Positions 9,237 through 18,446 are shown, counted from the first letter of the stretch. The stretch is DNA of 64,000 nt from Actinoplanes italicus (GCF_003001815.1 NZ_PVMZ01000010.1:248001-312000), one strand, 5' to 3'. Numbers and translations: made by a program. Notes: generated by a model from the letters alone, not told the origin.

Positions 9237-11480
9237 TCACTCACTGCGCAGGTTGCCGGGCCGGGTGAGCCGCCAGAGGGCGGGCAGCCCGGCCGCCGTG
9301 GTGCCGAGGACCACGATCGCGGCGATCGCGGAGGTGGTGCCGATGCCGAACCAGTCGACGGTCAGCGGCGCGTCGACGGCGACCATCAGGATCGTGGCGA
9401 GCAGGGTTCCGACGCTGACGGCCAGGATCATGCCGAGCGCGACCGGGATGGCCACCTGATACAGCACCGACCCGCTGAGGGTCCGGCGGCGGGTGCCGAA
9501 GGCGACGAGGACCGCGAGGACCTTCCGGCGTTCCCGCAGCTGTTCGGCGACGTTGACGATCATGCTGGCGCCGATCAGGAAGAGCAGGGCGATCGAGCCG
9601 ACGAGCAGCGCGTCGCGCATACCGGCGAGGGCGTCGCGGACGGTGCTGTTCGCGTACGAGAACACGTAGGCCTGCAGGTCCAGCCCGACAGCGGTGTTGC
9701 GCAGGTGTTCGACGGCCTGCGGGGCACCGGGGTCGAGGGCGACGTAGAAGTACGTGTTGTCCGGCTTGACCGCGACACCCGAGATCGCCGACGGGGTGAC
9801 CAGGACGGTCGCTCCGGACGCGGGGACGTCGGATTTGCTGTCGACGACCCGGGTGGTGGCCGGCGACGTCCAGGACGATCCGGACTCACCCAGCGTGTAG
9901 GTCGCTCCGGGAGCGGCGCCGTCGAGGGCGAACACATCGCCGTCACGGCACTCTCCCAGCCGCGCGAACTGCTGCAACACGGGACAGGACCCGATCCGGA
10001 GAGTGGCATCGTCACCCGCCCGGACCATCCTCACGGTCTGGTACTCCAGCACGCCCGGCGTCGAGTCGAGCGCGGCCGTCCACGTACGCTCCGGAAGGTC
10101 CGTACCGGGCAGGATCTCCATTCCATACCGTACGGCCGACGCGCTCCCGCTCCCGTTGTAGAGCGATTCGATCCCCGTGACGATGCCCTGCATGGCGAGC
10201 ACCCCGGCGACCGAGACAGCGATGCCGGACACCGAGCGGACCGCGGTCCCGCTGTCGAACTGCAGGCGGCGCACCGCGAGCTCCCAGGCGGGACTGCCGC
10301 CGCCGAGGCGCCGCACCACGGCCTCGACCAGCCACGGCAGCAGCAGCGAGATGCCGACCAGCAGGAACGCCATACCGGCGACGACCTGGGCCTCGTAGTC
10401 CGACCGCCCGTCGATGCCCTGGTAGAGCGGCCACAGCAGGCCGAGCCCGACGAGCGGCAGGATGAGCCGCCACCAGAGGCGCCGGCGGACCGTGACGCTC
10501 ATCCGGGTCACGCCGAGCGGCTCGACCACGACCCGGCGCATCGCCGACAGTGTCACGAGCACGGCCACGACCGGCACCCCGACCACGATCACGGCCACGA
10601 GCAGCGGAACCGGCCGCAGATCCGACAGGTAGAAGCTGAGCGCGCCCGTGCCGTACCGGTTGGCCAGCAGGATCTCACCCACCCAGAGCAGCCCGCCGAT
10701 CAACAGCCCCACCACCGCACCGGCCAGGGTCTCACCGGCGGCGATCCGGCGGGTCATCGCGGCGTCGGCGCCGACCAGGCGCAGGGCGGCGAGCCGGCGG
10801 TCACGCGACTGGTCGCCGAACCGCACGGCACTGGCCATGAAGACCATCACCGGGATGAGGAGCACGACCATGCCGACGAGGGTCAGCAGGACGAAGATCG
10901 GCACGACGTCCTGCTCGATCGTGGCATCGCCGAAGCCCTCGATCCGCGGGTCGCCGTCCTCCGCCGAGAGCGTGTCGGTGCCCAGGTAGAAGAAGAGCTC
11001 GGCCGGACCGGACAGGCCCTCGTCACCGATGACGCCGATCACCTCGGCGTCCCAGCGCTCACGCAGCAGGGCGTTGCCGGGTTCGCGCATCAACCGGTCC
11101 AGTTCGGGGGACACCACCATCTCGCCCGGCCCCGGGAAGCGCGTCACACCGGGCGGAAGCGGCGGGCGCGAGCCCTCGGCCTGCAGCATCTCACCGCTGA
11201 ACGCGTAGTCCCCGAACGTCGTGCCGGTGCGGCTGACCAGCAGGGTGTCGTCGCCCTTCACCACGTCCTCGTCGAAATTGTCGATTGCGCGGGCGTCGGT
11301 GCGGGCGTTGCTGGCCGCGATCGCCGCCGGAACGGTCGCCGCGCCGAGCAGCACGGCGACGCCCAGACCCACGCCGATCGCGATGAGCCCGAGCCGGAAC
11401 CAGCCCGCCCGGCCGCCGGCCACACTCATCCGCGCGCCGAGCCCCAGCTCGAACAGCCACCTCCGCGGTCCGCGGATCAT
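9237..11480 (-). CDS. ABC transporter permease, FtsX/MacB-like, fused two-domain type
   Basis: A protein of 747 residues with two FtsX-like permease blocks. One membrane segment near residue 30 is followed by a large outer domain, then three segments (about 190-330). Further segments lie near 340-430, a second outer domain follows, and three segments end the protein. The layout is that of the MacB/LolE-type exporters that move lipids, peptides or antibiotics, or drive extracellular events, rather than importers. It is coupled to the ATPase gene by an ATGA overlap. The PadR regulator at the operon start suggests induction by a toxic compound. The substrate is unknown. Confidence 0.87.
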   Translation of the reverse strand: MIRGPRRWLFELGLGARMSVAGGRAGWFRLGLIAIGVGLGVAVLLGAATVPAAIAASNARTDARAIDNFDEDVVKGDDTLLVSRTGTTFGDYAFSGEMLQAEGSRPPLPPGVTRFPGPGEMVVSPELDRLMREPGNALLRERWDAEVIGVIGDEGLSGPAELFFYLGTDTLSAEDGDPRIEGFGDATIEQDVVPIFVLLTLVGMVVLLIPVMVFMASAVRFGDQSRDRRLAALRLVGADAAMTRRIAAGETLAGAVVGLLIGGLLWVGEILLANRYGTGALSFYLSDLRPVPLLVAVIVVGVPVVAVLVTLSAMRRVVVEPLGVTRMSVTVRRRLWWRLILPLVGLGLLWPLYQGIDGRSDYEAQVVAGMAFLLVGISLLLPWLVEAVVRRLGGGSPAWELAVRRLQFDSGTAVRSVSGIAVSVAGVLAMQGIVTGIESLYNGSGSASAVRYGMEILPGTDLPERTWTAALDSTPGVLEYQTVRMVRAGDDATLRIGSCPVLQQFARLGECRDGDVFALDGAAPGATYTLGESGSSWTSPATTRVVDSKSDVPASGATVLVTPSAISGVAVKPDNTYFYVALDPGAPQAVEHLRNTAVGLDLQAYVFSYANSTVRDALAGMRDALLVGSIALLFLIGASMIVNVAEQLRERRKVLAVLVAFGTRRRTLSGSVLYQVAIPVALGMILAVSVGTLLATILMVAVDAPLTVDWFGIGTTSAIAAIVVLGTTAAGLPALWRLTRPGNLRSE

Positions 11481-12160
11481 CGGGCCGGCTCCTGCTCGCG
11501 AACCCGGCCGTCACGCACGACGGCCTCACGGTCGGAGTACGCCGCGACCCGGGGCTCGTGGGTCACCAGTACGACCGCGGCGCCGGTCTCCTTGGCGGCC
11601 GCGATGAACAGCTTCATCACCAGCTCACCGTTGAGCGAGTCGAGCGCGCCGGTCGGCTCGTCGGCGAAGATCACCTTCGGCCGGGTGACCAGGGCACGGG
11701 CCACCGCGACCCGCTGGCCCTGACCGCCGGACACCTGGCCCGGGCGCTTGGCGGCGACGTCGGGGACCTCGAGCCGGTCCAGCCAGGAGGCGGCCTGACG
11801 GTGCGCCTCCCTCCGGCCGGCGCCGGCCAGGCGCAGCGGCAGGGCGACGTTCTCCTGGCAGGTCAGCTCGGGCACCAGCTGCCCGAACTGGAACACGAAA
11901 CCGAACTCGCCCCGGCGCAGGGTGCTGCGATCCGAGTCGGACATGGTCGCCATGTCACGGTCGCCGTACCGGATGCTTCCCGACTCGGGGGTCAGGATGC
12001 CCGCGAGGCAGTGCAGCAGCGTGGACTTGCCGGAGCCGGAGGGGCCCATCAAGGCGAGCACCTCGCCTCCGTACACATGAAGCGAAGCGCCCTGAAGTGC
12101 CCTGGTCTCGCCGAAGCTCAGGTGGACGTCGTCGGCGGTGAGCAGCGGTTGATCGGCCAT
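11477..12160 (-). CDS. ABC transporter ATP-binding protein, MacB/LolD-like
   Basis: A 227-residue ATPase with all nucleotide-binding motifs: Walker A GPSGSGKS (about 39-46), the Q-loop in FVFQFGQLVPELT, the signature VSGGQGQRVAVARAL, Walker B VIFADEPTGALDS and the switch histidine in LVTHEP. The DEPTGALDS form is typical of ATPases that partner FtsX-type permeases. ATG 12160 was chosen because AAGGAA precedes it and because the domain begins at once (LLTADDVHLSFGE). It lies between padR and the permease gene in one operon. Confidence 0.92.
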   Translation of the reverse strand: MADQPLLTADDVHLSFGETRALQGASLHVYGGEVLALMGPSGSGKSTLLHCLAGILTPESGSIRYGDRDMATMSDSDRSTLRRGEFGFVFQFGQLVPELTCQENVALPLRLAGAGRREAHRQAASWLDRLEVPDVAAKRPGQVSGGQGQRVAVARALVTRPKVIFADEPTGALDSLNGELVMKLFIAAAKETGAAVVLVTHEPRVAAYSDREAVVRDGRVREQEPAR

Positions 12161-12180
12161 GATGTTCCTTGGGGTCGGGG

Positions 12181-12702
12181 TCACGGGCGGACCTGGGCGG
12201 CGAGGCGGTCGAGGCGGGCGGCGGTGAGCTCCAGCCAGCGCAGGTCGGCTTCCAGGTGGAACAGCGCGTGGTCGCAGATCAGCTCGTCGGCGAGGTCGCC
12301 GTCGTTCTTGCGCTTGGTCAGCGCCCGCATCAGCCGCAGATGCTCGGCGCGCTGGGTGTCCAGCACCTCGGTGGCGTCGCGGCCGGTCATGAGCGCCAGC
12401 ACGACCTTGGTGTAGAGGGTGCTCTGCAGGTACGGCTCGGGCTGCTCCGGTCGCGAGATCCACTCGGCCACGTCGGTGATGCCGGCGTCCGTGATGGCGT
12501 AGCGCTTGCGGTCGGGCCCATCGCCCGGCTCCGACTCGACCTCGACGAGCCCGTTCTTCAGCAGCCGGGCCATCGTCGAGTAGACCTGGCCGTAGTGCAG
12601 CGCACGATCGCGCCCGAAGGCCTCGTCGTAGGAGCGCTTCAGGTCGTAGCCGTGGCGCGGGCCGCTCTCCAGGAGCCCCAGCAGGGCGAAGCTGACTGAC
12701 AT
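12181..12702 (-). CDS. PadR-family transcriptional regulator
   Basis: A regulator of 173 residues. Residues 1-85 form the PadR winged helix (LLGLLESGPRHGYDLKRSYDE, then VYSTMARLLKNGLVEVE and KRYAITDAG). Residues about 100-170 form the C-terminal helical dimer domain of subfamily 1. PadR proteins are repressors that let go of DNA on binding aromatic or drug-like ligands, and they often control the transporter beside them. This gene is first in an operon with the ABC ATPase and FtsX-type permease. Two overlapping palindromes cover its promoter, so autorepression is likely. Confidence 0.92.
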   Translation of the reverse strand: MSVSFALLGLLESGPRHGYDLKRSYDEAFGRDRALHYGQVYSTMARLLKNGLVEVESEPGDGPDRKRYAITDAGITDVAEWISRPEQPEPYLQSTLYTKVVLALMTGRDATEVLDTQRAEHLRLMRALTKRKNDGDLADELICDHALFHLEADLRWLELTAARLDRLAAQVRP

Positions 12703-12709
12703 GCGGGCC

Positions 12710-12741
12710 ACTATACACACGATGTATAAACCAGGTTTATA
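12710..12741 (-). promoter_or_regulatory. padR promoter with two overlapping palindromic operators
   Basis: TATACACACGATGTATA (12712-12728) has perfect six-base arms around five bases. TATAAACCAGGTTTATA (12725-12741) is a perfect palindrome of eight-base arms around one base; the two share four bases. On the minus strand TATAGT (12715-12710) ends seven bases before the padR ATG, giving a leaderless -10 box inside the first palindrome. A repressor bound here would block the padR-ABC operon. Confidence 0.75.
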
Positions 12742-12852
12742 GCGAGATCCGCGCCACCTCACGCTTAGGTCGCGGATATCGGGGAACGGGTCCGGTTGCA
12801 ACGAAACGCTCGTAACGTCCCGCTCATCGTCACCGTCGACTTGGAGCTTCCC

Positions 12853-13416
12853 GTGATTCGTATAGGCATCATCCTCGGCAGCACGCGCCCCAACCGGAAC
12901 GGTGAACAGGTCGCCGCCTGGGTGCTCGACCACGCCAAACAGCGCAGCGACGCCCAGTACGAGCTCGTCGACCTGAAGGACTTCCCCCTGCCCCACCTCG
13001 ACGAGCCGATCCCGCCGTCGATGGGTCAGTACCAGAACGACCACACCAAGAAGTGGGCCGAGAAGATCGCCTCCTTCGACGGGTTCGTCATCGTCACCCC
13101 CGAGTACAACCACAGCACGTCCGGAGTGCTCAAGAACGCCATCGACTACCTGTTCGCCGAGTGGAACAACAAGGCCGTCGGCTTCGTCTCGTACGGCTCC
13201 GTCGGCGGCGCCCGGGCCGTCGAACACCTGCGGCTGGTCGCCGGTGAGCTCAAGATGGCCGACGTCCGGCAGCAGGTGACGCTCGCCCTCAGCACCGAGT
13301 TCGAGAACTACAGCGTCTTCAAGCCGGGCGACTACCAGATCCCGCAGCTCACGACCCTGCTCGACGAGGTGGTCGCCTGGAGCACCGCCCTGGCCGGCCT
13401 CCGCCGCCAGTCCTGA
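12853..13416 (+). CDS. NADPH-dependent FMN reductase family protein
   Basis: A flavodoxin-fold protein of 187 residues. GSTRPNRNGEQ near the N-terminus is the FMN-phosphate loop, and PEYNHSTSGVLKNAIDYL (about 79-96) is the second flavin-binding motif of the NADPH-dependent FMN reductase family (YieF/ArsH/azoreductase group). It reduces FMN, quinones or related electrophiles with NADPH in the cytoplasm. GTG 12853 follows GGAG by six bases; the domain starts immediately after it. It diverges from padR, with the double palindrome between, so both sides could answer the same regulator. Confidence 0.9.
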   Translation: MIRIGIILGSTRPNRNGEQVAAWVLDHAKQRSDAQYELVDLKDFPLPHLDEPIPPSMGQYQNDHTKKWAEKIASFDGFVIVTPEYNHSTSGVLKNAIDYLFAEWNNKAVGFVSYGSVGGARAVEHLRLVAGELKMADVRQQVTLALSTEFENYSVFKPGDYQIPQLTTLLDEVVAWSTALAGLRRQS

Positions 13417-13426
13417 CCCTCACGCT

Positions 13427-13470
13427 CCGGCGGCCCGGTCCCCGCGGTCCGGGCCGCCGGCGTTTCTTTC
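13427..13470 (+). terminator. Intrinsic terminator after the FMN reductase gene
   Basis: A perfect 12-bp stem, CCGGCGGCCCGG (13427-13438) with CCGGGCCGCCGG (13449-13460), encloses a ten-base loop. CGTTTCTTTC follows on the plus strand. It begins 10 bp after the stop codon. The remaining sequence to 13726 shows no gene or repeat that I can support. Confidence 0.8.
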
Positions 13471-13726
13471 ACAACCCTTCGCGGGTACGCCCCGCGCGTC
13501 CCGTTTCCACGTCAGTCACCGTCCGCCCAGGCTCCCGGCCGCAGCTCGCCGCAGCGGGATTCTCAGGGTGAGTTGACGAGCGCGGGCTGCTCCGGTGCGG
13601 GGGAGCGGTGTGGTGGAGGGCTGGTGCTGCTGCGGTGGGCTCTCTGCGACTTCGACGCGGGCTTCCCGCCGGTCGTGGATCAGAGAACGGTTCTCCTCTG
13701 GGCGGTCCTCAGCAAGTGACCGGGAG

Positions 13727-14749
13727 TCACAGCTTCTTGCGCCGCTTCAGGCCGTTGGCCCAGTACCAGGCCACGACGTAGCCGTACTCCCGGCCGCCGA
13801 AGACGCGGCTCCACGCGAGGGCCGGGTCGACGTACGGGCCCAGTTCCTCGAAGACCGCCCGGCTCGCCTTGCGCCGGTCGACGAGGCAGTAGAACAGCGC
13901 GATCCATTGACGCAGGGTCTGCGCGTTGGCCGGGTTCGGGGTGCCCGCCCGCCACTTGGCGATCCACCCGTCGATCTCGGCCTCCACCTCCGGCCGCTGG
14001 AAGTACCGGTGACACTCGGCCAGGGCCTTGTCCTCGTCCTTCTCCTCGCCCCAGTTGAACTCGCGCAGCACGTACTCGTAGTGCGCGAGCAGCGGCAACA
14101 GCACGGCGCTGGCCCCTTCGGGCGCGGCCCCGGCCACGTCGCGTGCGGTGGCGAACATCAGGTCGTGCGAGCCGAACCACTTCTCACAACGCCAGGCGAG
14201 CGCACTCCCGTGCAGGCCGAAGTGGAACGGATCGCGGCGCCGGCCCTCCTCGAGGACGCCGTCGAACTCGGCCGTACTCGCGCCGGTGAACATCGTGCCG
14301 AGCCGTGTCACCCACGGGTTCGGGTCGTTGGGCCCGGCCAGTTTCATGGCCAGGTCGCATGCGTCGGCAGCCGCCGCGGACAGCGTGAAGAAGCCGCGGA
14401 ACTGCTCCGTGCTGGTCTTGTCGGCCGTCGCGCCGCCCCGCGCGCTGGAGGCCTGGTGGCTGAGCGTCTCGGCGAGTACCTGAACGGCGATCGGGTCGCT
14501 CGGTGCGGCGGCCTGCCAGCTGTCGAACCAGCCCCGGTCGGTGTCGGTGAGCCGGCTGAGCGAGCCGATCCGCCGGGCGCGGAGTTCCCAGTCGTCACCG
14601 GCCTCTTCGATCACGGCACGGGCCGCGGTCCAGTCTCCGCGGCGGGCGTCGCGCCGGGCGTTCCAGAGTGGCAGGTCGAGGATGGCGCGTTCGGTGTCGA
14701 ACTCCGGAACGGGCAGGAGGGGACCGTCGGTCAGATGTCGGTAGATCAC
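13727..14749 (-). CDS. Hypothetical protein with helical-repeat character
   Basis: About 340 residues, rich in Trp and Arg, with no signal peptide or membrane segment. Alternating amphipathic helices (for example WNARRDARRGDWTAARAVIEEA, where a TPR-like spacing of W and A is seen) suggest a helical repeat fold. PNPWVTRLGTMFTG and RDPFHFGLHGSALAW occur in a family of actinobacterial proteins of unknown function, as I recall. The start is uncertain: GTG 14749 and GTG 14758 are both possible and neither has a good ribosome site. It diverges from the BTAD-type gene. I cannot assign a function. Confidence 0.65.
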   Translation of the reverse strand: MIYRHLTDGPLLPVPEFDTERAILDLPLWNARRDARRGDWTAARAVIEEAGDDWELRARRIGSLSRLTDTDRGWFDSWQAAAPSDPIAVQVLAETLSHQASSARGGATADKTSTEQFRGFFTLSAAAADACDLAMKLAGPNDPNPWVTRLGTMFTGASTAEFDGVLEEGRRRDPFHFGLHGSALAWRCEKWFGSHDLMFATARDVAGAAPEGASAVLLPLLAHYEYVLREFNWGEEKDEDKALAECHRYFQRPEVEAEIDGWIAKWRAGTPNPANAQTLRQWIALFYCLVDRRKASRAVFEELGPYVDPALAWSRVFGGREYGYVVAWYWANGLKRRKKL

Positions 14750-14989
14750 GCGCAGCACCGTCGGATGATAGCGGCGGGCGATCGCACGCGGCCCCTCGTG
14801 CGGATCCGCGCCACCGGCATGCCGCCGTCCCGGCGACGGCCCGGCCACGCGGCTCGGAATCCCCCGTCCGGCCGACATTTGACGAGGCCGGGCGGTGTGG
14901 GTGACCCGGGCGGCCATGGCCTGCGGGCGGATCGCCGGCACCGGGTCCTTTATCTGTAGCCGTCCCATCACTCCCGCGGTCGATCCGTC

Positions 14990-15018
14990 TGGGCAGGGCT
15001 GCTCAGCGTGACTATGCT
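14990..15018 (+). promoter_or_regulatory. Candidate promoter of the BTAD-type regulator gene
   Basis: TGGGCA (14990-14995), a 17-bp spacer and TATGCT (15013-15018) resemble a sigma-70-type promoter pointing at the regulator gene. The -35 box has four of six consensus bases. The rest of the 313-bp divergent gap shows nothing I can name. Confidence 0.4.
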
Positions 15019-15074
15019 GCTGCGGGCTTGCCGTACCGTGGCAGCCGGGAAACTGCAGCAAGATGGGGGACGCG

Positions 15075-16124
15075 ATGACCGACGGCTCGTCCGGCGGCGC
15101 GCTGAGGTTCGGGCTACTCGGTCCGGTTCGAGCCTTCCGGGGCGCCGACGCGTTGGATCTAGGTCCGGTCAGGCAACAGGCGGTCCTGGCCGTGCTGTTG
15201 CTGAACGCCGGTAAGCCTGTGCCGATGCAGCAGATCGTCGCCGCCCTCTGGAACGGCGACCCGCCGGAGAACGGCGTCGACGTGGTGCAGCGCTGCATCG
15301 GCGGCCTGCGTCGCGCCCTCGATCCGTCGCTGCTGGCGTACACCGAGGGCGGCTATGTGCTCCGCGTCGACCAGAACTCGGTCGACACCGGCATGTTCCG
15401 GGCGGCCCTGGCCCAGGCACAGAGCGAATACCAGACGGGAAACATCCACACCGCCACCATCGGGGTACGAGGTGCGCTGGACATGTGGGAGGACGAGCCC
15501 CTGGCCGGCTTGACAGGCGCGTTCTTCCAGGAGGCCCGCGAGCGCCTCAACTCGGAGCGCACCAACGCGTCGTCACTGCTGGCCGTCCCCGACCCCGCCA
15601 GGCCCGTGCCCCGCACCGTCGAGGCCGCCGCCCCGCCCCCGACCCCGGCACCACCGCCCACCCGGTCGGCGCCGCCACCTACGCCCCCGGCTCCGCAGCC
15701 CTCTGCCGACCGCCCCATCTCGCCGGCACCCGCGCACCGTGCCCCACAAGCCCCGGCGGACCGCCCCATCTCACCGGCACCGCCACGTGCCTACCCTGCT
15801 CCGCAGCCGCCGGGGCACCGTCCCACCCCGCCGCCTTCCCAACCCGCCGCCACGCCGTCAGCCGGTAGGTCCGCTCCACACTCCTCGGGTGGCTTGTTCA
15901 GCCAGGACCCCTCGGCGAACCGGCCGGCTCCGAGCCCGTCGGCGGGCCGTTCGACGCCACCCGCGGAGAACATCCGCCGCCTGCCCGGCGCCGGAAACAA
16001 CAGGCCGCCGGTCCTGGACCCGACCCGCATCGACACGGGAACGGACGAACCCGGCTACCCCGAGCCGGTCGACCCGTGGGGCGACCACGCCCTCTTCCCG
16101 CCCGACCCGACCGCGATGAGCTGA
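15075..16124 (+). CDS. AfsR/SARP-like (BTAD) regulator with disordered Pro-rich tail
   Basis: The N-terminal 165 or so residues match the start of an AfsR/SARP regulator: an OmpR-type winged helix (LRFGLLGPVRAFRGADAL ... QQAVLAVLLLNAG ... IVAALWNGDPPENGVD ... GYVLRVDQ) and the first helices of the bacterial transcriptional activation domain (FRAALAQAQSEYQTG). The BTAD is cut short. The remaining half is a Pro/Ala/Ser-rich disordered tail, with ADRPISPAP occurring twice. SARPs activate antibiotic genes, but this truncated form may differ. ATG 15075 follows GGGGGA; ATG 15063 in the same frame is the alternative. Confidence 0.75.
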   Translation: MTDGSSGGALRFGLLGPVRAFRGADALDLGPVRQQAVLAVLLLNAGKPVPMQQIVAALWNGDPPENGVDVVQRCIGGLRRALDPSLLAYTEGGYVLRVDQNSVDTGMFRAALAQAQSEYQTGNIHTATIGVRGALDMWEDEPLAGLTGAFFQEARERLNSERTNASSLLAVPDPARPVPRTVEAAAPPPTPAPPPTRSAPPPTPPAPQPSADRPISPAPAHRAPQAPADRPISPAPPRAYPAPQPPGHRPTPPPSQPAATPSAGRSAPHSSGGLFSQDPSANRPAPSPSAGRSTPPAENIRRLPGAGNNRPPVLDPTRIDTGTDEPGYPEPVDPWGDHALFPPDPTAMS

Positions 16125-16315
16125 CCGCCTGAGCAGGGTGGTGACTCACGGCCCGACATCGAGCCGCGTTTCACGACGCCCCGGTGCCACGTCCGTGGCG
16201 TGGTGGTTCAGGGCCGCATGGTGATTCAGGCCGAAATCCGCTCATGCCTCACCATCACCGGCGTCCACCCCGGGTGCGCAAACCACCGCCGACCGATCAG
16301 GCGGCCTTGGGATGA

Positions 16316-16434
16316 GATCGGCAAGCGGGGATCTGCCCGATCGAGTCGATCGACATCCTGGTCACGGACACGGGGGTCCGGTTGAGGAGATCGCCCGGAT
16401 CGCCGAAGCCGGCGTCCGGGTGGTGCGGGTCTGA
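16316..16434 (+). pseudogene. Remnant of a DeoR-family regulator C-terminus
   Basis: In the 316-bp gap between two convergent genes, one frame reads IESIDILVTDTG (16340-16375). After a shift at about 16378-16384 the next frame reads EEIARIAEAGVRVVRV and stops at 16432-16434. Together this is the end of the DeoR/GlpR sugar-phosphate sensor domain, which normally closes with ID.LVTD.G and an EIA.I..AGV.VV motif. No start or helix-turn-helix is present, and a stop (16313-16315) lies just upstream. The rest of the gap (16125-16315) shows nothing recognisable. Confidence 0.5.
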
Positions 16435-16440
16435 CGGCTG

Positions 16441-18446
16441 TCAGACCCGTTCCGGGTGGATGCCGATCACTCCAGCCCCGATGCCGACGGTGAGCAGGCC
16501 GGGTACGTCGAAACCGAGGGCGTGGACCGCGCCCGGCAACGTCCAGGTGGAGACCTCCGGCCCGGTGGGGTGCCACAGCCGCACGGTTCCGTGGGTGTCG
16601 CCGGACGCGACGACGGTCCGGCCGTCGACGTGTCCGATCGCCACCACCGTCACCGGTCCGGGGAGCGGGGTGCCGACGGGGTCGCCGGTGACGACGTCCC
16701 AGATCCGGACCCGGTCGTCGTCACCCCGGACACGATGACGTCCCGGCCGTCGAGCCGGCCGATCGCGAGCGAGCGGACGGGGCCGGTGTGCCCGGTGACC
16801 GGAGGACCGACGGGTGCGCCGGCCGCCCACCGGTGGATCGTGGCGTCGTCACCGCCGGAGACGACGAGGTCGTGGCCGATCGCGATCGAACGGATCGGAC
16901 CGGTGTGCCCGGTGAGTGGCTCACCGGCAGACCTGCCCGTACCCGCGTCCCACACGCGCACCGTCGTGTCGTCGCCGCCGGAGACCACCACGTTCCGGCC
17001 GTCGTGCCGCCCGGCCGCCACGGCGGTCACCGCACCGAGATGTCCGGTCAGGGGCTTACCGACGGCCCGGTTCGTGGCCAGGTCGAACACCCGGACGGTG
17101 CCGTCGTCGCAGCCGGCCACGATGATCGGACGGTCCGGTGCGCCACCGGCCCGCCAGGGGAGCCGCCGCCGGCGGTCGAGCCGGCCCAGAGCCACTGACG
17201 ACACCCGGGTACGCGGATCACCGTCATAGCCGACCGCGGGGTGGCTGAACCCGGTGGCCCGCTCGGTCGCCCAGCCGACCGCGTCCACTCCACCGAACAC
17301 GGCGCCGAGTTGGTCGCCGGCCGCGTCCCCTTCGCCGAACCCGGCGCCGAGGTGGTCGCCGACCCGTCCGGCCGCCACGGTGCGTACCCAGTCGTAGCGG
17401 CCGGTCAGCAGGTCGACGACCGGCTCGCCGGTGGTCACGTCCCAGATCCGGGCCGTGTCGCTGCTGCCGGCGACGACGACCGTACGGCCGTCGAGGTCCC
17501 CGGTCGCGACCGCGTGCACGGAGAAGGGGGCGCCGGTGATCGGCTCGCCGACCGGTTCGCCGGTGGTGGCGTCCCAGCGTCGCAGCACCTTGTCGGTCCC
17601 GCCCGTGACGAAGATCGTGCGGCCGCCGGTCCGTGCGGCCGCGACCGCATGGACCGCGCCGGTGTGCCTGATGAACCGCACGTCGATCGACTCGAAGGTG
17701 TTGGCACTCCAGGTCCGGACGGTCATGTCGCTGCTGCCGGAGACGATCACGAGGCCACGGTGCAGGGTGGCGACCGCCACCGTGGTCACCGCGTCGGTGT
17801 GCCCGGCCATCGGGCGCCCGACGGGCCGTCCGGTGCGGGCGTCCCAGATCCGCACGGTCCCGTCCCCGCCGCCGCTGACGATCACGGTCAGGCAGTCGAG
17901 GATTCCGATCGTCACGGATCGCGGCCAGTGGCCTTTCGCCTCGATCGGCTCGGCGAGCGGCTCGAGGGTGCGGGCGTCGTGGATCCGGATCGTGTTGTCA
18001 CGGCCGGCGGAGGCGATGATCGTACGGCCGTCGAGGTATCCGATCGCCACGTCTTCCACCACATACGTGTGCGCGTCGATCGTGGTGCCGAGGGGTTCGC
18101 CGGTGGCCACGTCCCACAGCCGGACCGTCCGGTCGAGGCTGCCGGAGGCGATGACGGTCCGCCCGTCGAGCGTTCCGGTCGCGATCGAGGACACCGGCTC
18201 GGTGTGACCGGCGAGCGGATCACCGATCTGCTCCCCGGTGGTCGCGTCCCAGACCCGTACCAGGTGATCGAAGGTGCCGGTGACGACGATCGGCCGGTCG
18301 CCCAGCCGGTCGAGTGCCACCGCGACCACCGTCCGGCTGCGGTGCCGCAGGCTGTAGTGGTCGGGCGGGCGGACGAGCCACCGGCCGAACGACCCCACCG
18401 GATCGAGTACGTCGTCCACGGCGGCCACGGTAGACGCCGTGCTCAA
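16441..18446 (-). CDS. WD40 beta-propeller repeat protein, frameshifted near the 3' end
   Basis: About a dozen WD40-type repeats of 42-48 residues with the pattern GRTVIASGSLDRTVRLWDVATGEPLG followed by GHT..V and VA.G. Such proteins are binding scaffolds; in actinomycetes they often stand alone or end Ser/Thr kinases, but no kinase domain is present here. The frame breaks at a run of four C (16724-16727): one more base would join GRDVIVSG to GDDDRVRIWDVVTGDP and continue to the stop at 16441. A blade near 17160-17400 is expanded and holds two DxLGAxFG copies. The start is taken as TTG 18446 after GGAG; GTG codons slightly downstream are alternatives. Confidence 0.8.

Noticed and set aside
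9645..9665. A further GTTC-N8-GAAC site
   Set aside because: It lies within the coding part of the FtsX permease gene, far from any start, and about one chance match of this eight-base pattern is expected in a window of this size.
9705..11723. Long open frame opposite the FtsX permease gene
   Set aside because: It is the antisense of a well-supported permease. The translation is rich in Arg, His, Asp and Gln with no domain, as expected from high-GC antisense frames.
13595..14959. Long plus-strand frame opposite the hypothetical gene at 13.7-14.7 kb
   Set aside because: Its composition is typical of a shadow frame. The minus-strand protein has balanced composition and plausible helices.
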